Source: Acetomicrobium thermoterrenum DSM 13490 | GTDB lineage: Bacteria; Synergistota; Synergistia; Synergistales; Acetomicrobiaceae | DNA: 64,000 nucleotides | Direction of reading: 5' to 3' | NCBI RefSeq assembly: GCF_900107215.1 | Contig: NZ_FNPD01000003.1 | Location: 1 to 64,000 of the forward strand | In this document: positions 54,011 through 62,640 of the stretch, one piece after another | How the letters are laid out: each line of letters begins with the position of its first letter | How positions within the stretch are numbered: position 1 is the stretch's first letter | Made by a program: the position numbers and the translations under genes | The notes under the pieces: model-generated | What the model was told of the DNA's origin: nothing | The model's database searches: none | The model's input: only the letters and a program-made list of their open reading frames with translations

Positions 54011-55012
54011 TTATATCGTTCTTGCCACAGGATGGGCTATCAAGGAGAAAAGGTCAAAAAGCGTCTCCTGTTTTTCTCTAATCTCTTTGAGCTTTTCCGC
54101 GCTTATGATCCATATATCCATCGGCTTTGCAGGCTCAATCAGCGATTGGCCGAAGGGCTTAATACAGCCGGCAAGCTTTAATGCTTCTTCCTCGGTTTCG
54201 GTAACCCAAATCACCCAACTGAGCGAATCCTGATCAGCCAGATCCAGGTCGTAGTAACCCGGCAGAAATATGTGCCGCTGATTCATCAGGAAAAGATGCA
54301 CCTTGCCTATCGTTTCTATGTAGTCTTTAATATGATCCTCGAAGGGGGTAAAGCCCTTGAAGAAAAAGAACCTGTCGGCGTTTACAAGCCCTAAAATGTC
54401 GTTGGGATGCTTTGGAAATTGCATGTAGTAGGCAAAATCGTATCGAGAGAGAAAAAACAAATCCACAACGAAGGATTCACAGGAAATTCCGTTTTCCTCC
54501 ATCCAGGCTTTGATTTCTTCGATGCCTGGAGGAGTCGCCTCCCGAGCTTTCAAGCCGGTGAGGTTAAAATGCTCTTTTATCTTGACGACGCTCTCGTGGC
54601 ATAGGTATGTCCAATCGATATGGTTGTCCTTTAATTTGAATATTTGGTTTCCTCTTAAAGGTGGCACATATTTAAGAGCTTTTCCCGGATAAAACTCCTT
54701 GAGCCCCCATCGCGAGGTAAAGCTGTTGTCCAAAAGAATTTGAAGCCTGGTGCGCCAGAGGCTCTGTCTTTTTTCTTGAAAGCTCTTGGGAGAAGTAGCG
54801 GGCTCTTCGTCGATGAATTGCTCAAGGCAAAGTTTTTTGAAGGCTTGACGACCTTTTTCGCTGAGGGTGTAAATCCCATTATCTGCCTCAAGGAATCCAA
54901 GGTCCTCAAGTTTTTTCAATCCCCTGCAATCTTCCCCGATCAAGACTAGCGTTTCTTCATCCCAGCATGGGTGATCCTTATCGAACAACAGTAAAATTGT
55001 CTCGTAATCCAC
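54011..55012 (-). CDS. Protein of unknown function with a winged-helix-like N-terminus
   Basis: About 333 residues, soluble, aromatic-rich (FFFLSRYDFAYYMQFPKHP in part). The first 60 residues (LKKLEDLGFLEADNGIYTLSEKGRQAF) look like a winged-helix DNA-binding segment; the remainder is not recognised. GTG at 55012 with GAGGAG 9 bases upstream is preferred over the TTG at 55042. It is a single gene between cstA and the asparaginase gene, all on the minus strand. Confidence 0.6.
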   Translation of the reverse strand: MDYETILLLFDKDHPCWDEETLVLIGEDCRGLKKLEDLGFLEADNGIYTLSEKGRQAFKKLCLEQFIDEEPATSPKSFQEKRQSLWRTRLQILLDNSFTSRWGLKEFYPGKALKYVPPLRGNQIFKLKDNHIDWTYLCHESVVKIKEHFNLTGLKAREATPPGIEEIKAWMEENGISCESFVVDLFFLSRYDFAYYMQFPKHPNDILGLVNADRFFFFKGFTPFEDHIKDYIETIGKVHLFLMNQRHIFLPGYYDLDLADQDSLSWVIWVTETEEEALKLAGCIKPFGQSLIEPAKPMDIWIISAEKLKEIREKQETLFDLFSLIAHPVARTI

Positions 55013-55065
55013 AGTGTTTTTCTCCTCTCGACTGAAAATCAAACGAATAAGGTTTTGACTTCTTC

Positions 55066-56055
55066 CTATTGATCCAGCAGATAACTCTGCAGGTCCTTTC
55101 CGGTGAAGCCTTTACCTATTCCCACGGCCAGCTTTAACCTGGCCTGAAGGGGAGTCAGGTTGCCGCCCGAAAGGACTCCAAGCTCTATCAACTTTTGAGC
55201 GCTCCCTTCATAGCCATAGCAAGTCAGGACTCGAGCCTGAAGACATCTCGAGGTAATGACCACAGGTACGTCGTTGCGAACGATTTGTCTTATTTGCGGT
55301 ACCCATGCCGGATTTACATTTCCAGCCCCAAAGCCGGCCAGGACCAGCCCCTCCAAATTCTCGTCCTCGGCCAGCATTTTTAAAATCCTCTCTCCGCCTC
55401 CCAAGGTAGCCCAAAGGATCTCCACTTCCTTTGCCGGTTGGACCATCTCTTCGATTACCCTTCCGCGTTTTGGCTTTTTCAACACACATGTCTTGTTCGC
55501 CACTATTTCGGCAACAGGCCCCTTGTTGAGGGTAGTCATGGCATCCTTTCTGTAGCTATTGAGCTTATAAACCTCGTTGGCAGCAAACAATTGATCCTGA
55601 AAACATACCAAAACGCCGAGCCCCCAGGTGGATTCGGAGGAAGCGGCAAGCAAGGAATGGTATAAGTTACGAGGGCCGTCAGAACTCAACTCTCCGTGGG
55701 GCACCATGGATCCGGTAATTATCACGGGGTAGGGGTAGGGCCAGAGGAGGTCAACCAAATAAGCCATTTCCTCCATGGAGTCCGTCCCGGTGGTCACGAC
55801 TATCCCACTAAGGCCTTGAGCGGCTTCCTTTCTCAATAATTCCACGAGATCGGCCATCATCCTGATGTTGTAGTGACTGCTGGGCTGATGGCTCCAATCC
55901 ACTACGCTTACTTCGCATGGAAGATCTTTGGATTTAAGCCATGAAAGCATTTCTCCTGCATTCAGGCCCGGCACGTAACCCTTAGCACGTTCATCATACA
56001 TCATGCCAATGGTTCCGCCCGCAGCTACTAGCAAGACCTTGGAGCTTTCCGACAT
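55066..56055 (-). CDS. L-asparaginase, type I-like
   Basis: Hydrolyses asparagine to aspartate and ammonia. 329 residues. AAGGTIGMMYDE holds the first catalytic Thr (TIG) and VVTTGTDSMEEMAY the TGTD motif with the second catalytic Thr/Asp pair; LVLAGFGAGNVN follows. No signal peptide, so it is cytoplasmic (AnsA-like). The start at 56055 follows AGGAGG by 8 bases; an ATG nine bases upstream is less supported. Aspartate production fits amino-acid fermentation. Confidence 0.93.
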   Translation of the reverse strand: MSESSKVLLVAAGGTIGMMYDERAKGYVPGLNAGEMLSWLKSKDLPCEVSVVDWSHQPSSHYNIRMMADLVELLRKEAAQGLSGIVVTTGTDSMEEMAYLVDLLWPYPYPVIITGSMVPHGELSSDGPRNLYHSLLAASSESTWGLGVLVCFQDQLFAANEVYKLNSYRKDAMTTLNKGPVAEIVANKTCVLKKPKRGRVIEEMVQPAKEVEILWATLGGGERILKMLAEDENLEGLVLAGFGAGNVNPAWVPQIRQIVRNDVPVVITSRCLQARVLTCYGYEGSAQKLIELGVLSGGNLTPLQARLKLAVGIGKGFTGKDLQSYLLDQ

Positions 56056-56170
56056 CCTAAACACCTCCTAAACGTAAGTACAAGTGTAACACTTTTTGAG
56101 TTTCAAAAAAGAGGGGGTAATGTTAAAATTGTGCTCCGAGGACTATATAAAACGGGAAGGGTGATTCACG

Positions 56171-57562
56171 GTGCGAACCGTGGTTGTTGGCGGAGGGAAT
56201 GTTGGCTTCAATGTGGCAAAGAAATTGGTCGACCTAGGACATGACGTCATCGTAATAGAGCAAGATGAAGAAAGAGCAGCTAAAGTCGATGAAATGCTTG
56301 ACGTAATGGTCATCACAGGCAACGGCGCCAGACCGCAAATTCTGGCTCAGGCCGGCATACATGAGGGCGGAGACGTTTCTTTGCTGATCGCATGTACCGA
56401 TAGGGACGAAGTTAATATCTTGTCATGCTGGATCGCTAAAAAAGCCGGGGTTAAGCACACCATATCCAGAGCCAGAAACCTTGAGTTCACCGATAACCGC
56501 ATTTGGGCCGATGCAATAGGTATAGATGAAATGATCTCTCCCGAAAGATCCGTAGCGGGAGTTATAGAAAACATGCTATCCATGAGCTCGATTATCGTCT
56601 CCGACGAGCTGTGGGACGGCATTGCTTCTTTATATGCAATGAGAATCAAAAAAGGAGCACTTATGGCAGGCCGCCCCTTAAAAGAAGTGAGGGAGCTTCG
56701 TCCAGACGTTAATTCCTTAATTGTATACGTGGAAAGACAAAGTAAGGAAGGTTTTATACCCCGCGGAAATACAATATTGGCAGAGGGAGATCTATGCTAT
56801 GTCGTTTCGCTGAAAAAAGATGCCCATTTACTCGAGCGTCTGTTTGGCATCAAGGAAAATTTCAAATTAAAACGCATAATGGTAGCCGGGGGAGGGAAGA
56901 TAGGTTTTCAAGTTGCCAGGAGATTTGAGAATAATTATAAAGACATCGACGTCCGTTTAATAGATCTTGACCCTCATAAATGTCAGCGGTTGTCGAGTGA
57001 ATTGACCAAAACCCTTATCCTCCAGGGGAACGTAGCCGATGAAGATGTTTTACTTAGTGAAGGCATAGACGATGTAGATGGTTTTGTTGCGACAACGGCA
57101 AATGATGAGCTAAATATACTTGTGGCAATTTTGGCCAAGGAACTTGGCGCAAAAAAATCTATCGCCGTTGTCAGGCACGAAACATATAGAAAACTCGAGA
57201 ATCGGCTTTCTCTAGATGCTATGGTGAACCCACATGAAGCCCTCGTGGCAGCCATAATGCGCTATGTGACCCTGAACACCAAAGGAGCTATCATGTCCAC
57301 GGTGAAACAAATCAATGCCGAGATGGTTGATCTGGTGATAGGCGAAGGATCTCCTGTCGCAGGCAAGAAAATTATAGATCTGCATCTATACCCTTATGCT
57401 ATTATAGTCCTGGTCCAACGAAACGATGAAATTTTTGTTCCCGGCGGAATGACTGTGTTGAAACCGGGGGATAGAATATTGCTCTATATAAATGCACCCA
57501 ATGAAGACAAAATATTGTCCATGTTTATAAAAGAAAATAAAAAAGGTGCCAAGAGACTATAG
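56171..57562 (+). CDS. trkA: Trk potassium uptake regulatory subunit
   Basis: A cytoplasmic NAD(H)/nucleotide-binding gating subunit with two RCK units, 463 residues. The N-terminal VVVGGGNVGFNVAKKL and the second IMVAGGGKIGFQVARRF (about residue 235) are Rossmann GxGxxG motifs; each is followed by a TrkA-C domain. Starts at GTG 56171 after GGAAGGG. It overlaps no gene but lies 2 bases before trkH, so they are one operon. Confidence 0.95.
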   Translation: MRTVVVGGGNVGFNVAKKLVDLGHDVIVIEQDEERAAKVDEMLDVMVITGNGARPQILAQAGIHEGGDVSLLIACTDRDEVNILSCWIAKKAGVKHTISRARNLEFTDNRIWADAIGIDEMISPERSVAGVIENMLSMSSIIVSDELWDGIASLYAMRIKKGALMAGRPLKEVRELRPDVNSLIVYVERQSKEGFIPRGNTILAEGDLCYVVSLKKDAHLLERLFGIKENFKLKRIMVAGGGKIGFQVARRFENNYKDIDVRLIDLDPHKCQRLSSELTKTLILQGNVADEDVLLSEGIDDVDGFVATTANDELNILVAILAKELGAKKSIAVVRHETYRKLENRLSLDAMVNPHEALVAAIMRYVTLNTKGAIMSTVKQINAEMVDLVIGEGSPVAGKKIIDLHLYPYAIIVLVQRNDEIFVPGGMTVLKPGDRILLYINAPNEDKILSMFIKENKKGAKRL

Positions 57563-57564
57563 CC

Positions 57565-59019
57565 ATGCGCTTCAATATCGTAGCGAAAATTTTGGGACTA
57601 ATCGTAGGAGTAGTATCGCTTTTTATGTTGTGGCCCCTTGCATGGGCTTACTTAGACAATTCTTCCGAAGTCGGTCCTATATTTTCTTCGATGATAATCG
57701 GAATTGCCATAAGCGTAATTTTGCTTTTTGCTGGCAGCAATTCCACCTCGACTGATATGAGGCCAAGGGAAGCGTTGGTGATAGTAGGGTTATCCTGGCT
57801 TTCGGTTTCTGCCATAGGGGCCTTACCTTTTTGGCTTTCCGGAGCCCTTCCCAGCTATACCGATGCCTTTTTCGAGGCCGTATCGGGTTTTACAACCACA
57901 GGATCTACAGTACTGACTGATATAGAGGCCAACGGCAGAGGAATACTTTTTTGGAGAAGCCTAACCCATTGGTTAGGCGGTATGGGGATCATCGTTTTAG
58001 GATTGGCCGTCCTTCCCTTCCTGGGAGTGGGAGGACGTCAACTTTTTCGCGCAGAGGTGCCCGGGCCGGTGCCCGAAAAACTGACGCCCAGAATACATCA
58101 TACTGCTCTTCTTTTGTGGGGAGTTTACTTATTTTTAAGCGCTCTTGAGGCCTTTCTTTTGTATGTCGGAGGTTTATCTCCCTTTGAAGCTCTTACCCAT
58201 ACATTCGGCACAATGGCAACGGGGGGTTTTTCTCCTTTGAACGGGAGCGTAGGGCAATACAACTCCCTTTACGTCGATTCTGTTGTCACCATATTTATGT
58301 TCATGGCGGGTGCTAACTTTGCATTGCATTACAGATTGCTGGCCAGGCGGGATCTAAACGCATGGTGGCGGGATGATGAATTCAGATTTTATCTTATAGT
58401 CATTTTAGGAGCCATCGTTACAATATCTCTGATATTGTTTAAAAACAATATTTACGATAGCGTCTCCAAAACGATTCGTTACGTTTCTTTCCAATCCATC
58501 AGCATTATGACGACCACGGGCTTTGTAACGGCCGACTACGAACAGTGGCCGGTTTATGCCCAGTCCTTATTGCTCATCCTCATGTTTATAGGAGGATGCG
58601 CCGGATCGACTGGTGGAGGTACGAAAGTCGTAAGACTCATGATCCTGCTCAAACATGTCGGTATCGAGCTTAAGACATTGATTCATCCGCGGGCTCACTA
58701 TTCGATGAGGCTCAATGGCAAAACTGTGGAATGGGGTATTGTCCTATCCATCTTGGCCTTTTTATCGCTGTATGTAATCGTATTCGTTATTTCCTTTCTC
58801 CTGTTAGCATTGTTGGGGGTAGATTTGATCACTGCCATAGCCGCTGTGGCTGCTACCCTCGGGAATATCGGACCGGGACTGGGTAACGTGGGACCCATGG
58901 ATAATTACGCAGATCTGGCTATGCCGGTCAAATGGATACTTTCCTTCTGCATGCTCTTTGGACGTCTGGAGCTTTATCCGATGATGGCGCTCTTTTTGCC
59001 TGACACGTGGAAAAGATGA
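57565..59019 (+). CDS. trkH: Trk potassium uptake channel subunit
   Basis: The potassium-conducting membrane subunit, 484 residues in four M1-P-M2 repeats. Selectivity-filter-like loops read AVSGFTTTGSTVL, GTMATGGFSPLNGS, SIMTTTGFVTADY and AATLGNIGPGLGNVG. Each of the four has the conserved Gly, which is consistent with a functional pore. GCAGSTGGGTKVVR is the typical cytoplasmic gate loop. Forms the KtrAB/TrkAH-type pair with the gene upstream. Confidence 0.95.
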   Translation: MRFNIVAKILGLIVGVVSLFMLWPLAWAYLDNSSEVGPIFSSMIIGIAISVILLFAGSNSTSTDMRPREALVIVGLSWLSVSAIGALPFWLSGALPSYTDAFFEAVSGFTTTGSTVLTDIEANGRGILFWRSLTHWLGGMGIIVLGLAVLPFLGVGGRQLFRAEVPGPVPEKLTPRIHHTALLLWGVYLFLSALEAFLLYVGGLSPFEALTHTFGTMATGGFSPLNGSVGQYNSLYVDSVVTIFMFMAGANFALHYRLLARRDLNAWWRDDEFRFYLIVILGAIVTISLILFKNNIYDSVSKTIRYVSFQSISIMTTTGFVTADYEQWPVYAQSLLLILMFIGGCAGSTGGGTKVVRLMILLKHVGIELKTLIHPRAHYSMRLNGKTVEWGIVLSILAFLSLYVIVFVISFLLLALLGVDLITAIAAVAATLGNIGPGLGNVGPMDNYADLAMPVKWILSFCMLFGRLELYPMMALFLPDTWKR

Positions 59020-59034
59020 CCTATGTATCCTTTC

Positions 59035-59063
59035 TTACCCTTACACAGATAATGATGTATAAT
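59035..59063 (+). promoter_or_regulatory. Possible promoter of the EamA gene
   Basis: TTACCC (59035-59040) and consensus TATAAT (59058-59063) are separated by 17 bases. The -35 is poor. The leader to ATG 59107 is 37 bases. Confidence 0.4.
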
Positions 59064-59106
59064 GAATATGCAGTGTACGAAATAAAGAAACCTTTGGAGA
59101 AATGAG

Positions 59107-60072
59107 ATGACGGCGACAAGCAGCAGAAAAACCGTAATTTTAGCGGATATGGCGCTTTTGATTACGGCCATGCTTTGGGGGTCCGGCTTTGGAACGACAA
59201 ACTGGTTACTTGGTTTTATGTCGCCCCTTTGGCTGCTGTCGGTTCGCTTTCTCCTGACTGCAGGTATTCTTTATTTACTCTTTCACTCAAGATTATCCCT
59301 TTTAAACAAGCAAGATATCATTTTAGGGTGTCTCTTGGGAGCCTTACTGGCAGGTACCTTTGTGGCTCACATCATCGGACTGCTCTTTACAACTCCCGGG
59401 AAACAATCTTTCATAACAGGTAGTTATGTCGTAATGGTGCCCATATTGTACGCACTATTTTACAGAAAAATGCCGTCGCCTGTCGCTACAGTTGGAGCGG
59501 TTCTGGCAACTGCCGGACTTCTAGTGATGGGATTTACTCCCGGAATGAGTTTTAACTTAGGCGACGCGCTTTCTCTGCTGCTTGCCCTGGGGTGTGCGCT
59601 CCACGTTCTTTTCGTGGGCAACCTGAGCCGAAGAATAGATCCCGCAGCATTGACGCTCCTTCAGATGGCTTCGGCAAGCGTAATCCTGACGGTTTCAGCG
59701 TCTTTGATCGAACCCTTTCCCTCCTTTCGAGCGGTTCCGCTCAAAGCCTGGTTGGGCATTTTCTACGTAGTTTTATTCGTCACCGTAATTCCCTTTTTAA
59801 TGCAGACCATCGCCCAAAGATATAGCCCCGAGGTGCACGCAGCCGTGTTGCTTTCCCTGGAAAGCCCTTCAGGCTACGCATTCGCCGTTCTCATTGGTGA
59901 AGAGCTAGCAAACGCACAGGTCGTCTTGGGCGGAATGATCGTATTTGCCGGGGTCGTAATCACCGAACTTGAGGCTTTTATCCTAAAGAGGTTTGTCCGC
60001 CCATCTAATGCCAGAATTAATGAAGATGCTCCTGAACAAAACAGCACTCGTATATCTAACTCAAAGAAATAA
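59107..60072 (+). CDS. EamA family (DMT) transporter
   Basis: A 321-residue membrane protein with ten helices in two EamA repeats. LLITAMLWGSGFGTTNWLLGF opens the first and a second repeat starts about residue 160 (LALGCALHVLFVGNLSRRIDP); PVYALLFYR-like PILYALFYRKMP lies between. The C-terminal tail is hydrophilic. DMT members export amino acids or metabolites; the substrate is unknown. TTTGGAGAA precedes the ATG. Confidence 0.88.
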   Translation: MTATSSRKTVILADMALLITAMLWGSGFGTTNWLLGFMSPLWLLSVRFLLTAGILYLLFHSRLSLLNKQDIILGCLLGALLAGTFVAHIIGLLFTTPGKQSFITGSYVVMVPILYALFYRKMPSPVATVGAVLATAGLLVMGFTPGMSFNLGDALSLLLALGCALHVLFVGNLSRRIDPAALTLLQMASASVILTVSASLIEPFPSFRAVPLKAWLGIFYVVLFVTVIPFLMQTIAQRYSPEVHAAVLLSLESPSGYAFAVLIGEELANAQVVLGGMIVFAGVVITELEAFILKRFVRPSNARINEDAPEQNSTRISNSKK

Positions 60073-60171
60073 AGACATTGGACATAGAAAAGATCATGTG
60101 CGAGTGTAGGCAAAGAATTGGCGCTATTTCAAGTCGTGCCGGGATATAATAATTCTTAAGGAGAAATTACT

Positions 60172-61320
60172 TTGGAGAAAATAACTGATAAAAATATAAA
60201 AGAACGCCCAAGAGCCAGAGATATTAACATAAATATCGGAGTATTTCCTCCGGGGAATTACAACGCTATTACCGACGTAAAAGGAGTTAAGGTGGGACAT
60301 TGCACTTTGATTGAAGGCGAAGGAGCCTTAAAACCGGGAAAGGGACCAGTGCGGACGGGAGTAACTGCTATCGTTCCTCACGAGGGCAATATTTTCAAGG
60401 AAAAGCTACCGGCTGCAGCTTTCGTCTTTAACGGCTTCGGAAAATCAACGGGATTACACCAGATAAACGAGGTAGGAAATCTGGAGACACCGATACTTCT
60501 TACTAATACTTTGAACGTCCCGCTTGTGGCGGATGCGCTCATAGATTGGATGATAACGCAAAACCCAGAGATCGGCATTCAAACCTGCACAGTCAATCCG
60601 GTTGTGGGAGAGATAAACGACGGATTTTTAAACGACATCCAAGGACGCCACGTCAAAAAAGTACACGTCCACGAAGCCTTAAAGGAAGCAAGGTCGGGTG
60701 CGGTGGAGGAGGGCGTCATCGGTGCCGGAACGGGGAGCTCTTGTATGGGATGGAAGGGTGGAATCGGGACGTCGTCCCGTCTTCTTCCTCCCGAGTTGGG
60801 CAGTTATACCATTGGGGCTTTGGCGCTTACAAACTTTGACGGTGCCCTGACAATCGACGGAGCTCCTGTCGGAAGAGAGTTGGGCCATCTTCCTTACTCT
60901 GAAAATACAAATCAGCGAATTTGCGGTCCTCTCTTTGAAAAAGAGCTTGGCGGATCCGTCATGGTCGTCATAGCCACGGATGCGCCCCTATTTCACAGAG
61001 GGCTGATGCGCGTTGCAAAACGGGCAGTTTTAGGACTTGCCCGGATGGGATTTTACGGAAGCAACGGGTCCGGAGACTTCTTTATAGCCTTTTCAACAGC
61101 CCATACCGTTCCCCACGAGACCGACAAACTGACCCTACGAGGCACTACGGTAACCAATGAGGCCCTTTCGCCGCTGTTTCTGGCAACGGTCGAAGCTGTC
61201 GAAGAAGCGGCGGTGAACTCCATTTTAAAGGCCACAACCGTGGTGGGACGAGACGGCAATTTCAGAGAAGGCATAGATATAAACAAAGTAATAAAAACTA
61301 TAAAAAAACATAGATGTTAA
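60172..61320 (+). CDS. P1 family self-processing aminopeptidase (DmpA/BapA type)
   Basis: Releases N-terminal amino acids or beta-amino acids after autocatalytic cleavage into two chains. The expected cut is before Ser262 (ELGG|SVMVVIATDAPLF), which gives the N-terminal nucleophile. NGFGKSTGLHQINE, VNPVVGEINDGFLND and YGSNGSGDFFIAFSTA are family motifs. 382 residues. The TTG start at 60172 follows AAGGAG by 8 bases. No signal peptide, so intracellular, in line with peptide degradation. Confidence 0.92.
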   Translation: MEKITDKNIKERPRARDININIGVFPPGNYNAITDVKGVKVGHCTLIEGEGALKPGKGPVRTGVTAIVPHEGNIFKEKLPAAAFVFNGFGKSTGLHQINEVGNLETPILLTNTLNVPLVADALIDWMITQNPEIGIQTCTVNPVVGEINDGFLNDIQGRHVKKVHVHEALKEARSGAVEEGVIGAGTGSSCMGWKGGIGTSSRLLPPELGSYTIGALALTNFDGALTIDGAPVGRELGHLPYSENTNQRICGPLFEKELGGSVMVVIATDAPLFHRGLMRVAKRAVLGLARMGFYGSNGSGDFFIAFSTAHTVPHETDKLTLRGTTVTNEALSPLFLATVEAVEEAAVNSILKATTVVGRDGNFREGIDINKVIKTIKKHRC

Positions 61321-61498
61321 CTTATATGCGATTCTAAAAGCGGTTGAACGATACCTCCTTCGCACAATCCAAGACATGCATCTACAACATCCAGGTTTCT
61401 TTTGAGCTCATCCATGACGGTCTCGATAGCCGCTGCCTTACGATAGGGTCTAAAAAACAGGTCGGGTATCACTATAATCGCCCGACCTGTCGTGCATA
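61320..61498 (-). other. Terminator and unassigned tail after the LUD gene
   Basis: The minus strand encodes 32 residues from an internal ATG (MDELKRNLDVVDACLGLCEG and a short remainder), out of frame with the LUD gene. No promoter or ribosome binding site was noted. It may be a remnant of a lost gene. The terminator at 61452-61491 lies in the same stretch. Confidence 0.3.
61452..61491 (-). terminator. Intrinsic terminator of the LUD gene
   Basis: On the minus strand ACAGGTCGGG and CCCGACCTGT form a 10-bp stem around 14 bases, followed by TTTTTTAG. A complete rho-independent terminator. Confidence 0.85.
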
Positions 61499-62152
61499 CT
61501 AAAACCCCAGCGTCTCGCCCACTAAAATTACATGACATTCCCGCCCGGAAGGAGCCCTTTCCAGCACCAGCATGGCACGGCAAACCCGCTCGGGCGAATC
61601 GCAGTCCACACAATAGCCAAGGGAGGCACAGGGCGTTTTGATATTAAGTCGCATTGCGTTAGGCGGAGTAGCGAAGTTTTTAACGCGTGCTATAGCCGCA
61701 TCTACATCACCGGGGCAAACTTTATTCATTCCGATGACATATATTATCTTCCCCATGGCCCATGCCATTCCGGCAACCCTGTTGCCGTTTCCGTCGATGT
61801 TAACGATAGTCCCGTCAATGGTGATAGCATTAGCGCTCGTCAAAAATACGTCGCACAAAAGCTCATCGCGAAGCCTATTTAATCTCTCCCTTCCCGCAAG
61901 GCTCGGATCCCAGTGGTGGACAACCTGGTTGCCTCTTTTTTCCAACTCTTCAAGCAAGCCCAATTCTCTTATCGTCACGCTTCCCGGAATGCCCACGCTG
62001 GTACCTTCGGGTATCAATTCCAGCACCGAATCCTTGGCTTCATCGGCCGTTGCCACATATAGGGCCTTATAGCCTTTTTTCTCTAAGTTTTTCACCATAG
62101 CGTTACCCAAAAGATCATAATGATTTTTTCTGAACCTTTCCCAATCAGCCAT
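61499..62152 (-). CDS. LUD domain protein (lactate-utilisation/DUF162 type)
   Basis: 217 residues with the LUD domain fold of the LutB/LutC group. VGIPGSVTIRELGL (residue about 65), the GTIVNIDGNGNRVAGM stretch and the terminal Cys-rich YCVDCDSPERVCR segment are family features. Unlike LutB it has no [4Fe-4S] domain. No lutABC partners or lactate genes lie nearby, so the lactate link is only by family. The start at 62152 (ATG after GGAGGGATATTGC) is preferred. Terminator follows. Confidence 0.85.
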   Translation of the reverse strand: MADWERFRKNHYDLLGNAMVKNLEKKGYKALYVATADEAKDSVLELIPEGTSVGIPGSVTIRELGLLEELEKRGNQVVHHWDPSLAGRERLNRLRDELLCDVFLTSANAITIDGTIVNIDGNGNRVAGMAWAMGKIIYVIGMNKVCPGDVDAAIARVKNFATPPNAMRLNIKTPCASLGYCVDCDSPERVCRAMLVLERAPSGRECHVILVGETLGF

Positions 62153-62262
62153 GCAATATCCCTCCTCCATATTTTGTGAATAAAATTACTTCAGCTTGAC
62201 TCCTACCGTTAAAATGATAACATTAATTGGCGAATCATTTCTTGACGAAAGGGAGGATATTG

Positions 62263-62526
62263 ATGTGTAAAGTTGTCACTTCCGAGGGAGATTTTGAACA
62301 TGAGCATCATCATTCCCATGTGGACGATCCTTTAGAGATAGCGGAATTACTCAGAGAAACCCTGGCGGACGAACTCGATTCCATGAGCGGACTTGCCGGT
62401 ACTTGGCATATGATCGAAGACGAGGTTATTAAAAACAAGCTGATGGAAGCTCTGCGATCAAAACAAAAAACGATCTCCCTCCTTTATGAGGCTCTGCAGG
62501 AAAGCGAGAAGAAGGTCTGGGGTTAA
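62263..62526 (+). CDS. Small protein with His-rich N-terminus and helical ferritin-like tail
   Basis: 87 residues from ATG 62263 (GGGAGG 7 bases upstream). The first 25 residues hold HEHHHSHVDD, a potential metal-binding patch, followed by a helical part (EIAELLRETLADELDSMSGLAG and QKTISLLYEAL) that resembles a fragment of the ferritin/rubrerythrin-like four-helix family. It is divergent from the LUD gene and convergent with the MFS gene. Function unknown. Confidence 0.6.
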   Translation: MCKVVTSEGDFEHEHHHSHVDDPLEIAELLRETLADELDSMSGLAGTWHMIEDEVIKNKLMEALRSKQKTISLLYEALQESEKKVWG

Positions 62527-62552
62527 CCGGTTTAGCCGTATCGCTTATCATC

Positions 62553-62606
62553 GCAAATGCCAGACTCCATCAATACATGACGATTTACAAGGAGGCTGGC
62601 ATTTGC
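62553..62606. terminator. Bidirectional hairpin between the small gene and the MFS gene
   Basis: GCAAATGCCAGACTCC and GGAGGCTGGCATTTGC form a 16-bp stem with one mismatch around 22 bases. It lies between convergent genes, so it may end both transcripts. Confidence 0.65.
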
Positions 62607-62640
62607 AGCAGTATAACGTGGGCTTCTGAACGAGATCGTC

